Of a DNA stretch of 11,601 nt, positions 6,187 to 11,601 are shown one piece after another. The DNA lies in the NCBI GenBank assembly GCA_018713005.1, contig DVFX01000053.1:1-11601 (forward strand), written 5' to 3'. Position 1 is the first letter of the stretch. Each line of letters starts with the position of its first letter. The notes under the pieces were generated by a model. The model searched no databases. It was not told the origin of the DNA and saw only the letters and a list, made by a program, of their open reading frames with translations. Both the position numbers and the translations under genes were made by a program. The stretch comes from Scatomorpha gallistercoris. Its GTDB lineage: Bacteria > Bacillota > Clostridia > Oscillospirales > Oscillospiraceae.

Positions 6187-6855
6187 ATGATAAAAATTGC
6201 TCCCTCGCTGCTGTCAGCGGACTTTGTGAGGCTCAAGGACGAGGCTGAAGCCGTGCGTGCAGCCGGGGCGGACTGGCTGCACTTCGACGTGATGGACGGC
6301 ATGTTCGTGCCGAACATAAGCATCGGCCTGCCCGTGCTGGAGAGCCTGCGCAGGAGCACGGACATGTTTATCGACGCTCACCTCATGGTGGCCAAGCCGG
6401 TGCGCTACGCCGCGCGCTTCTGCGACGCGGGCGCCGATATGGTGACAGTGCACGTCGAGGCCGACGAGCCTCACTACATCATCGAGGCCCTGCGCGACAT
6501 ACACGGCCACGGGAAGAAGGCCGGACTGGCAATCAAACCTGCCACGCCGGGCAGCGTCATCCTGCCGTACCTGGAGTACCTTGACATGGTGCTCATAATG
6601 ACAGTGGAACCCGGCTTCGGCGGCCAGAGCCTCAAGAGCGAGGCGCTCAGCAAAATGCGCGGAGTGCGTGCTCTGCTGGAGCAGAGCCGCCCGGGCTGCG
6701 AGCTCGAGGTGGACGGCGGCGTCAATGTCCAGACCGCCCCGCTGGTGGTCGACTCCGGGGCAAGTGTCCTGGTTGCGGGCAACGCCGTGTTCAGCAAGGC
6801 CGACCGCACGTCCGCTATTCGCGAGCTGCGCATGGCTGCGGATATCAAGGCATAA
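6187..6855 (+). CDS. rpe: Ribulose-phosphate 3-epimerase
   Basis: Interconverts D-ribulose-5-phosphate and D-xylulose-5-phosphate in the pentose phosphate pathway, with a cytoplasmic TIM-barrel fold. The 222-aa product begins MIKIAPSLLSADF, the family's normal start, and GGAGGTG (6174-6180) is 6 bases before this ATG; the frame also opens at an ATG at 6160, but that extension has no such support. Metal-binding and catalytic residues are visible: His32 and Asp34 in HFDVMDGMFVPN, His65 in DAHLMV, and Asp176 in EVDGGVN. The phosphate-binding segments VEPGFGGQ (140-147) and VAGNAVF (196-202) are present. It is followed 24 bases later by recR without a terminator, so the two are probably co-transcribed. 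Confidence 0.96.
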   Translation: MIKIAPSLLSADFVRLKDEAEAVRAAGADWLHFDVMDGMFVPNISIGLPVLESLRRSTDMFIDAHLMVAKPVRYAARFCDAGADMVTVHVEADEPHYIIEALRDIHGHGKKAGLAIKPATPGSVILPYLEYLDMVLIMTVEPGFGGQSLKSEALSKMRGVRALLEQSRPGCELEVDGGVNVQTAPLVVDSGASVLVAGNAVFSKADRTSAIRELRMAADIKA

Positions 6856-6879
6856 AAATATGTGAGGAACGTTTGTAAA

Positions 6880-7482
6880 ATGCCATCATTCTTTCCAACT
6901 GCACTTGAAAATTTGATAGATAAGTTCGCAATGCTTCCGGGCATAGGCAAGAAGAGCGCGCAGAGGCTGGCCTTCTTCGTGCTGGGCCTGCCTGAGGGCG
7001 AGGCGGAGAGCTTTGCCGATGCGATAATCCGCGCCCGCGCCACAGTGCACACCTGCAAGGTCTGCCAGAATTTGACTGACGCCGAAGTCTGCCCCATCTG
7101 CGCTAGCGACAAGCGCGACAAGAGCACCATATGCGTCGTGGCGGAGCCCCGCGACGTCGTGAGCATAGAGCGAGGCCGCGAGTACAGCGGTCTGTACCAC
7201 GTCCTTCACGGCGTGCTGAGCCCAATGAGCCACATCGGCCCGGACGACCTCAAGATAGCGGAGCTGGTGAGCCGTGTCGCCGCAGGCGGCGTGGAGGAGG
7301 TCATCATGGCCCTGAACCCCGACACCGAGGGAGAGACGACGAGCATGTACATATCCCGTCTGCTGAAGCCCTTCGGCGTGAGGGTGACCCGCCTGGCCTA
7401 CGGTATCCCCGTGGGCTCCAATCTGGAGTTTGCCGACGACGCCACGCTCCAGCGCGCCCTCGAAGGCCGCGTTGAGATGTGA
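6880..7482 (+). CDS. recR: Recombination mediator protein RecR
   Basis: Ring-forming DNA-binding protein that acts with RecF and RecO to load RecA at gaps. The 200-aa length from the ATG at 6880 is typical, and MPSFFPTALENLIDKFAMLPGIGKKSAQR is the expected N-terminus. GAGGAA (6864-6869) sits 10 bases upstream, so the in-frame GTG at 6862 is rejected as start. Domains in order are a helix-hairpin-helix (LPGIGKKSAQRLAF, 19-32), a four-cysteine zinc finger (Cys59, Cys62, Cys71, Cys74), a Toprim domain (starting about 84 with VVAEPRD), and NPDTEGETTSMYI (146-158). recR is commonly found after dnaX and ebfC, but here it follows rpe. A hairpin repeat begins 4 bases after its stop codon. Confidence 0.97.
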   Translation: MPSFFPTALENLIDKFAMLPGIGKKSAQRLAFFVLGLPEGEAESFADAIIRARATVHTCKVCQNLTDAEVCPICASDKRDKSTICVVAEPRDVVSIERGREYSGLYHVLHGVLSPMSHIGPDDLKIAELVSRVAAGGVEEVIMALNPDTEGETTSMYISRLLKPFGVRVTRLAYGIPVGSNLEFADDATLQRALEGRVEM

Positions 7483-7486
7483 GGGG

Positions 7487-7506
7487 TGCAACCACAGGCG
7501 GTTGCA
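7487..7506 (+). repeat. Hairpin A of the repeat family, just after recR
   Basis: TGCAACC (7487-7493) pairs with GGTTGCA (7500-7506) around the loop ACAGGC. Related copies at 5836-5853 and 11270-11294 read GCAGCC/GGCTGC, so an A-U pair is replaced by a G-C pair on both arms. Confidence 0.7.
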
Positions 7507-7515
7507 GACCCCCTA

Positions 7516-7557
7516 GTGGGAAGCTTTCTTTTGTCTTGAAAAAAGAAAGCTCCCCAC
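7516..7557 (+). repeat. Hairpin B of the repeat family, possible recR transcript end
   Basis: GTGGG (7516-7520), an A/C mismatch, then AGCTTTCTTTT (7522-7532) pair with AAAAGAAAGCT (7541-7551) and CCCAC (7553-7557) around an 8-base loop, GTCTTGAA. There is no T tract after the stem, so it is not a textbook terminator. It may still stop or protect the recR transcript, as no other terminator is seen. Confidence 0.7.
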
Positions 7558-7741
7558 ACCCCGAAAGAAATTCGCTTTGGCGCCAAACCAGCCTTACCAC
7601 GCTGTAATATGCGTTTCAGCATACCGGCAGTGGGAACTTAGTCAGAGGGTACTTGTGCATCGCCAACCTCGTCGTCGCGGATTCCATATCCCTCGCTTCC
7701 GGGCGGGCCCGAAAGCTCGCTCATTACATCGCTCCTCCTCT

Positions 7742-7769
7742 CTGCCAGAGAAGCATGCTTCTCTGGCAG
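7742..7769. repeat. Perfect 28-base palindrome, copy 1
   Basis: CTGCCAGAGAAGCA is followed directly by its exact reverse complement, with no spacer. An identical copy lies at 11546-11573. A spacerless 14-bp palindrome could be a protein-binding or recombination site, or a strong cruciform or RNA hairpin. Confidence 0.9.
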
Positions 7770-7976
7770 GTACAAAATCGCTTCGCGTACCGCTGACGGG
7801 TGGTGAGTTTACGCTGGCTGTGCCGCGTGAAGATTTAACTGCTGCTTTTGGCAAGGGCGGCGCAGCCGAGCTATACTTCCGCAGTTGCTAATCCGTTCTG
7901 CCCTGTAGGATACGGTACCCGGCAGTGTGGCTGCGTGGTCGTGGGATACGGTAGCAAGCGGTTTTCCTTTCGGGGT

Positions 7977-8018
7977 CTGGGACGCTTTCTTTGAACAAGA
8001 CCAAAGAAAGCGCCCCAG
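7977..8018. repeat. Hairpin B of the left inverted-repeat arm
   Basis: CTGGG (7977-7981), a mismatch, and CGCTTTCTTTG (7983-7993) pair with CAAAGAAAGCG (8002-8012) and CCCAG (8014-8018) around an 8-base loop. It has the same 5 bp, mismatch, 11 bp, 8-base loop layout as 7516-7557 but in opposite orientation and with different base pairs. The same hairpin lies at 11297-11338 in the other arm. Confidence 0.8.
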
Positions 8019-8145
8019 GAGTGCAGCAGCCGCCCTCGGCTGCACCGTCCCCGCCCGGCGGCGGGCCGCATGGCTTTGCTAGGAATACGGGAAACGGCAG
8101 CGTAGATGTAAAGCGTTTAGGCTTCCCTCACCTTCTCTTCCCTGC

Positions 8146-8478
8146 TCACTCCCAGGTTTTCCAGACCTCCGGGCAGTAGCCCACAGTGGCCTGCCTGCCG
8201 TTTCTCACAACGGGAGTACGGATGTTGTCCGGGTATTCGAGCAGGCGCTCGAGACGCTCGGAGTCGCCGGCCATGTACTTTATGAGGTCGGCGTCCGGGG
8301 CCTTCGGGTCTATCAGTGCGTCGAGGCCTACAGCGGACTTCACGCTCTCAAGCTCGCGGCGGCTCATACCGTAGCGCGGCAAATCTATGAGCTGGTACTT
8401 GATGCGGCGTTCCTTGAAATACCGCTCCGCCTTCTTGGTGTCGAAGCACTTGTTCCTGCCGAATATCTGTATGTTCAT
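8146..8478 (-). CDS. ArsC/Spx-family thioredoxin-fold protein
   Basis: A 110-aa protein of the ArsC/Spx/YffB group. The N-terminus MNIQIFGRNKCFDTKKAERYF has the family's beta strand followed by a single cysteine (Cys11) at the usual active-site position and the KAERYFKERRI helix. IDL (31-33) and the conserved RTPVVRNG segment (87-94, with the likely cis-proline Pro89) follow. There is no CxxC pair, so it is not Spx with a redox switch. Family members include glutathione- or mycothiol-linked arsenate reductases, but many small relatives have no known substrate, and no arsenic genes are nearby. AGGGAGGA (8483-8490) precedes the ATG well. It is the last gene on this strand, 71 bases after the dipeptidase, with a hairpin between them, so it may be partly uncoupled from rnj. 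Confidence 0.85.
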   Translation of the reverse strand: MNIQIFGRNKCFDTKKAERYFKERRIKYQLIDLPRYGMSRRELESVKSAVGLDALIDPKAPDADLIKYMAGDSERLERLLEYPDNIRTPVVRNGRQATVGYCPEVWKTWE

Positions 8479-8499
8479 TGCGTCCTCCCTCTCAATCGT

Positions 8500-8517
8500 A
8501 AAACCGCCTGCGGTTTT
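8500..8517 (-). terminator. Possible weak terminator between dipeptidase and ArsC-like gene
   Basis: Read on the minus strand, AAAACCG pairs with CGGTTTT around a 4-base loop, and the 3' arm ends in TTTT. The stem is only 7 bp with little T beyond it. It lies just before the ribosome binding site of the ArsC-like gene, so attenuation is as likely as full termination. Confidence 0.45.
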
Positions 8518-8549
8518 GGCCTGTATGTATCAGTCCGGCCTGGACGGCG

Positions 8550-9455
8550 TCAGCAAGTCCTCTCGAGTATCTCCATCAGGTTGTCGTAGAAGATGTCCCG
8601 GACGAGCTCTTCCGGGTAATTCCTGCGAAGCAGGGCCTCGTACAGCGCGCCCATGTCCTGTACGCCCGTCAGTGAACGTGGGGTTGCGTCTATGCCGTCG
8701 AAGTCCGTGCCTAGGAACACGGCCCGCTCACCGCCCAGGGCGAGGAAGTGCTCTATGTGGCGCACGGCGTCGTCTATATCCGCGCCGCCCTCGTGCAGGA
8801 AGTCCGGGCAGAGGTTGATGCCCGCCCCGCCCCCGGATGCCGCCAGGCTACGGAACTGGTTGTCGGTGAGGCTGCGCGGGTGCGGGCAGACCACGGCGCT
8901 GTTCGAGTGGCTGGCTATCATCGGCTTCTCGGCTATCTCGAGCGTGTCGTAAAAGGTGCACTCGCTGGCGTGGGACATGTCCACGGCCACGCCGAGGCGC
9001 TGGCACTCGCGCACAAATTCACGGCCGTGCAGCGTGAGGCCGGAGCCGGAATCCATGGCCGCACCGCAGACGGCGTTGTCGTGGTTCCAGCAGAGGTTTA
9101 GCATGACTATGCCGTCGCGCTCCCTCGCCTCTCTCAGCCTGGCTATGTCGCATTCGAGATTCTCCGCGCCCTCAACGGACAGCAGGGCGGCAGCCTTCCC
9201 CGCTGCGTTGGCCGCCTTCACCTCCCTGGTCGAGCGGCAGAAGGTCACATGCTCCCAATGCTTCGAGCACTCGCTGCGCAGCAGGGCGGCTTTGGCCGCA
9301 TAGTCCCCGTTCCACACGGCGAACACCTGCGCGCAAGGCGAGAACCCGCTCAGCCGCCTGAAGTCGGCCATGTGCGTGTTTTCAAAAAGCCCACCGCCGT
9401 GTTCGTATACGGCGGTGAGCGTGTCACAGTGCGCGTCAAAGTATGGCATGCGCAA
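8550..9455 (-). CDS. Membrane (renal-type) dipeptidase family M19 metallopeptidase
   Basis: Zinc dipeptidase of family M19, 301 aa, near the short bacterial length. The binuclear zinc ligands are all visible: His9 and Asp11 in YFDAHCDT, Glu95 in SVEGAENL, His162 in DMSHAS, and His183 in ASHSNSA. The C-terminal GTDFDGI (249-255) is also typical. No signal peptide or membrane segment is present, so it should be cytoplasmic despite the family name. Substrates are usually dipeptides, including D-amino-acid-containing ones that could come from cell-wall turnover. The start is TTG at 9455-9453, because GGAGG (9468-9464 read leftward) is 8 bases from it but 14 from the ATG at 9449. It begins 14 bases after the rnj stop, and its ribosome binding site is adjacent to that stop, so the two are likely co-transcribed. 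Confidence 0.93.
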   Translation of the reverse strand: MRMPYFDAHCDTLTAVYEHGGGLFENTHMADFRRLSGFSPCAQVFAVWNGDYAAKAALLRSECSKHWEHVTFCRSTREVKAANAAGKAAALLSVEGAENLECDIARLREARERDGIVMLNLCWNHDNAVCGAAMDSGSGLTLHGREFVRECQRLGVAVDMSHASECTFYDTLEIAEKPMIASHSNSAVVCPHPRSLTDNQFRSLAASGGGAGINLCPDFLHEGGADIDDAVRHIEHFLALGGERAVFLGTDFDGIDATPRSLTGVQDMGALYEALLRRNYPEELVRDIFYDNLMEILERTC

Positions 9456-9469
9456 GGTAAAAACCTCCG

Positions 9470-11125
9470 TCAGATAGTGATTAACATGGGCAGTATCATC
9501 GGGCTGCGCTTTGTCGTCTTGTAGAGGTATCCGGTCAGGTTGGTGCGTATCTTGTTCTTTATCGCGTTGTAGTCGGTAATCTTCTGGTGGCGGCAGCTGG
9601 CCAGGCTCTCGTGCACAACGCGCTTTATCTCGTCGATGAGCGCCTCGCTGTCCCGCTCGTAGATGAAGCCGCGGGTTATCACTTCGGGGCCGCCGACGAG
9701 GCCGTTGTCCTCGTTGGAGAGCGCCACGGTGACGACTATCATGCCGTCCTCGGCCAGATGCTTGCGGTCGCGCAGCACAACGCTGCCGACGTCGCCGACG
9801 CCGCTGCCGTCGACGAACACGCGCCCGGCCTGGACATGGTCGGTTATCTTGACTGTCTTGCGGCTGAGCTCTATCACGTCGCCGTTCTCGGCCACGACGG
9901 TGTTGTTGGGCTCTATGCCCATGCCATGGGCTATCTCGGCGTGCTTGCAGAGCATGCGGTACTCGCCGTGCACGGGGATAAAGAAGCGCGGCCTGGTCAG
10001 CGCGAGCATCATCTTCTGCTCCTCCTGTGAGGCGTGGCCGGAGACGTGCAAATCCGTGTGGCGGTCGTAGATGACCTCGGCGCCTTTATGGAAGAGCTCG
10101 TCAATGACGCGGGAAATAGTCGTCTCGTTGCCGGGTATGGCGCTCGCGGAGATAATTATCCTGTCGTTGGCGTCGATGTTTATCTGCCTGTGCTCGGAGT
10201 AGGCCATACGGTAGAGAGCGGACATGTTCTCGCCCTGGCTGCCAGTGGAAATTATAACTGTACGGTCCTTGGGCTGGCCCTTTATTTGAGTGAGCTCCAT
10301 GAGTACGCCGTCGGGTATATCCATGTAGCCGAGCTCCATAGCGACGCGGAGCATGTTCTCCATGCTGCGGCCGGTTACGGCGACTCTGCGCTTGTACTTG
10401 GCCGCGACGTTTATAATCTGCTGTATGCGCTGCACGTTGGAGGCGAAGGTCGCCACGATTATGCGCTTGTCGCAGCCCTTGAAGAGCTCGTCGAACTTGT
10501 CGGCAACCTTGCGCTCGCTCTCGGTGTGGCCTGGGCGCTCCACATTTGTGGAGTCGCTGAGCAGCGCGAGCACGCCCTGCTTGCCGAGCTGGCCGAGGCG
10601 GGCGATGTCTATCATCTCGCCCTGCACGGGGGTGACGTCTATCTTGAAGTCGCCGGTGTGTATCACAACGCCTATGGGCGTGCGGATGGCGAGCGCGACG
10701 GAGTCCGCGATGGAGTGGTTCACGCGGATGAACTCAATCTCGAAGCAGCCGAGACGGAATTTGTCCCCGACGTTCTTCGTGAATATCTGGGTGTTGTAGA
10801 GCAGGTCGTGCTCCTCGAGCTTGAGCTCTATGATGCCCGCTGTGAGGGGTGTGGTGTAAATGGGCACGTCTATGTCGCGCAGGACGTAGGGTATCGCGCC
10901 GATGTGGTCCTCGTGACCGTGGGTGATGACTATGCCCCTGATGCGCTCCTTGTTCTGCTTCAGGTAAGTGATATCGGGTATGACAACATCGACGCCGTAG
11001 AGCTCCTCGTCCGGGAAGCCCAGACCGCAGTCCACGACGATAATGTCCTGCCCGTACTCATACACGGTGAGGTTCTTACCAATCTCACCGAGTCCGCCGA
11101 GCGGAATTATTTTCAATTTTGCCAT
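9470..11125 (-). CDS. rnj: Ribonuclease J
   Basis: Metallo-beta-lactamase/beta-CASP ribonuclease with endonuclease and 5'-3' exonuclease activity, a central mRNA-decay enzyme in Firmicutes. At 551 aa it has the usual length. Zinc-site motifs are THGHEDHIG (68-76: His69, His71, Asp73, His74), VNHSIADS (135-142, His137) and HTGDFK (156-161, Asp159). Beta-CASP motifs include LLSDSTNVERPGHTESE (189-205), ATFASN and STGSQGE. FIPVHGEYRML (382-392) holds His386, and the C-terminal domain ends in KRSPMILPML, as in Bacillus RNase J. The ATG at 11125 is chosen because AGGAG (11138-11134) is 9 bases upstream and MAKLKIIPLGGLGEIGKN is the normal opening; the in-frame TTG at 11131 is too close. It lies within the span framed by the 352-base inverted repeats. 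Confidence 0.97.
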   Translation of the reverse strand: MAKLKIIPLGGLGEIGKNLTVYEYGQDIIVVDCGLGFPDEELYGVDVVIPDITYLKQNKERIRGIVITHGHEDHIGAIPYVLRDIDVPIYTTPLTAGIIELKLEEHDLLYNTQIFTKNVGDKFRLGCFEIEFIRVNHSIADSVALAIRTPIGVVIHTGDFKIDVTPVQGEMIDIARLGQLGKQGVLALLSDSTNVERPGHTESERKVADKFDELFKGCDKRIIVATFASNVQRIQQIINVAAKYKRRVAVTGRSMENMLRVAMELGYMDIPDGVLMELTQIKGQPKDRTVIISTGSQGENMSALYRMAYSEHRQINIDANDRIIISASAIPGNETTISRVIDELFHKGAEVIYDRHTDLHVSGHASQEEQKMMLALTRPRFFIPVHGEYRMLCKHAEIAHGMGIEPNNTVVAENGDVIELSRKTVKITDHVQAGRVFVDGSGVGDVGSVVLRDRKHLAEDGMIVVTVALSNEDNGLVGGPEVITRGFIYERDSEALIDEIKRVVHESLASCRHQKITDYNAIKNKIRTNLTGYLYKTTKRSPMILPMLITI

Positions 11126-11174
11126 TAACAATTCTCCTTGTTGTAAGTATATTTATGTAACTACGGCTATACAC

Positions 11175-11180
11175 ATTATA
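11175..11180 (-). promoter_or_regulatory. Probable -10 box of the rnj operon
   Basis: On the minus strand TATAAT (11180-11175) lies about 50 bases before the rnj start. Transcription would start near 11168. No good -35 box is seen 16-18 bases upstream (best are TGGCTA or GCTACA), so either it relies on an activator or the promoter differs. The remaining bases up to 11249 show no gene. Confidence 0.5.
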
Positions 11181-11249
11181 ACCGCTGCGCACATGATGTA
11201 GCCAGTCCTCTCTCCTTTGCAGGGGACGGCGTCCACAACGTACCTACCA

Positions 11250-11601
11250 CCCGCCGCCGGGCGGGGGCGGTGCAGCCGAGGGCGGCTGCTGCACTCCTGG
11301 GGCGCTTTCTTTGGTCTTGTTCAAAGAAAGCGTCCCAGACCCCGAAAGGAAAACCGCTTGCTACCGTATCCCACGACCCCGCAGCCACACTGCCGGGTAC
11401 CGTATCCCACAGGGCAGAACGGATTAGCGGAAGCGGAAGTATAGCTCGGCTGCGCCGACCTTGCCAAAAGCAGCTGCTGAATCTTCACGCGGCGCAGCCA
11501 AGTTGTACTCACCACCCGTCAGCGGTACGCGAAGCGATTTTGTACCTGCCAGAGAAGCATGCTTCTCTGGCAGAGAGGAGGAGCGATGTAATGAGCGAGC
11601 T
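11250..11601 (-). repeat. Right arm of the 352-base inverted repeat, running off the window
   Basis: Reverse complement of 7714-8065. It contains hairpin A at 11270-11294, hairpin B at 11297-11338, two ACCGTATCCCAC words near 11362 and 11399, and the palindrome at 11546-11573. It starts about 70 bases beyond the rnj -10 box and still matches at the last base of the window, so its true far end is not visible. Short reading frames across it are not conserved as proteins between the two arms and are not called. Confidence 0.95.
11546..11573. repeat. Perfect 28-base palindrome, copy 2
   Basis: Identical to the palindrome at 7742-7769, including its direct flanks (tested by eye over more than 25 bases each side). 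Confidence 0.9.

Larger units (their letters stand above)
7487..8065. mobile_element. Candidate non-autonomous repeat element with structured inverted ends
   Basis: This span fills most of the 663-base gap between recR and the ArsC-like gene. Its left end (7487-7569) reads hairpin A, hairpin B, then CCCCGAAAG. Its right end (about 7966-8045) carries the same three modules as reverse complement: CTTTCGGGG, hairpin B, hairpin A. The middle holds a 28-base palindrome and two ATACGGTA words, but no believable coding region and no transposase. The layout resembles a MITE-like element, with ends related by structure more than by sequence. No target duplication is obvious. The segment 7570-7713 has only a 12-base palindrome (7576-7587) and nothing else I can name. 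Confidence 0.45.
7714..8065 (+). repeat. Left arm of a 352-base inverted repeat
   Basis: This stretch is the reverse complement of 11250-11601. Every paired position sums to 19315, so there is no net insertion or deletion. By eye there are about 17 mismatches (roughly 95% identity), clustered around 7808-7845 and 7883-7886. The match stops sharply at 8065/11250. At the other side it runs into the window edge, so the full repeat may be longer. Confidence 0.95.

Noticed and set aside
7577..7891. 104-codon open frame in the recR downstream gap
   Set aside because: It runs from unique sequence into the inverted repeat and through the palindrome, has no clear ribosome binding site, and resembles no family. 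The corresponding frames in the other repeat arm are not kept as a protein.
7487..8065. CRISPR array or tandem repeat
   Set aside because: Modules are inverted and irregularly spaced; there is no run of direct repeats with unique spacers.
8387..8818. 143-codon plus-strand frame across the ArsC-like and dipeptidase genes
   Set aside because: It spans two genes on the other strand and is Arg/Pro-rich, as expected of an out-of-frame GC-rich read.
10034..11128. 364-codon open frame on the plus strand opposite rnj
   Set aside because: It is antisense to RNase J with all its catalytic motifs. The composition is low-complexity and it has no supporting ribosome binding site.
7714..11601. Reading the inverted repeats as insertion-sequence ends with rnj as cargo
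   Set aside because: The enclosed genes are core housekeeping genes, no transposase lies between the arms, and the arms look like two separate copies of a dispersed intergenic repeat.

Overview
The window looks like chromosomal DNA of a GC-rich member of the Clostridia (Bacillota), perhaps a gut Oscillospirales relative. This is inferred from gene content and signals: LL-diaminopimelate aminotransferase (DapL), a Bacillus-type NagB, RNase J, strong GGAGG-type ribosome binding sites, and sigma-A-like promoters (TTGnnn, 17 bp, TATAAT) standing out as AT-rich islands. No replication origin, rRNA, tRNA, CRISPR array or transposase gene was seen.

Layout. (1) Bases 1-632 hold the C-terminal part of an FAD/NAD(P) oxidoreductase with an iron-sulfur tail, closed by a strong terminator. 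(2) A promoter at 791-819 drives a tight five-gene operon, dapF - dapL - nagB-like - glmM-like - GlmU-C-like left-handed beta-helix protein, closed by a terminator at 5758-5796. The operon supplies both building blocks of peptidoglycan: meso-diaminopimelate (DapL, DapF) and amino-sugar phosphates leading to UDP-GlcNAc (NagB, GlmM, hexapeptide-repeat protein). (3) A second promoter at 6017-6045, sharing a 15-base core with the first, drives rpe and recR. (4) From 11125 leftward on the minus strand lies an operon of rnj (RNase J), an M19 dipeptidase and a small ArsC/Spx-like protein.

The long gaps between these transcription units (5835-5978, 7487-8065, 11250-11601) are not empty. They contain a family of modular, hairpin-rich repeats. 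Two copies, 7714-8065 and 11250-11601, form a 352-base inverted repeat of about 95% identity with no net insertions or deletions, flanking the whole rnj operon. Each holds a perfect 28-base palindrome. Hairpin modules recur in diverged form with compensatory base changes, and the arrangement at 7487-8065 resembles a non-autonomous (MITE-like) element with structured ends. This repeat family, and the promoter/leader motif shared by dapF and rpe, are the least explained parts of the window.

All calls come from reading the sequence; no alignment, folding or database search was run.
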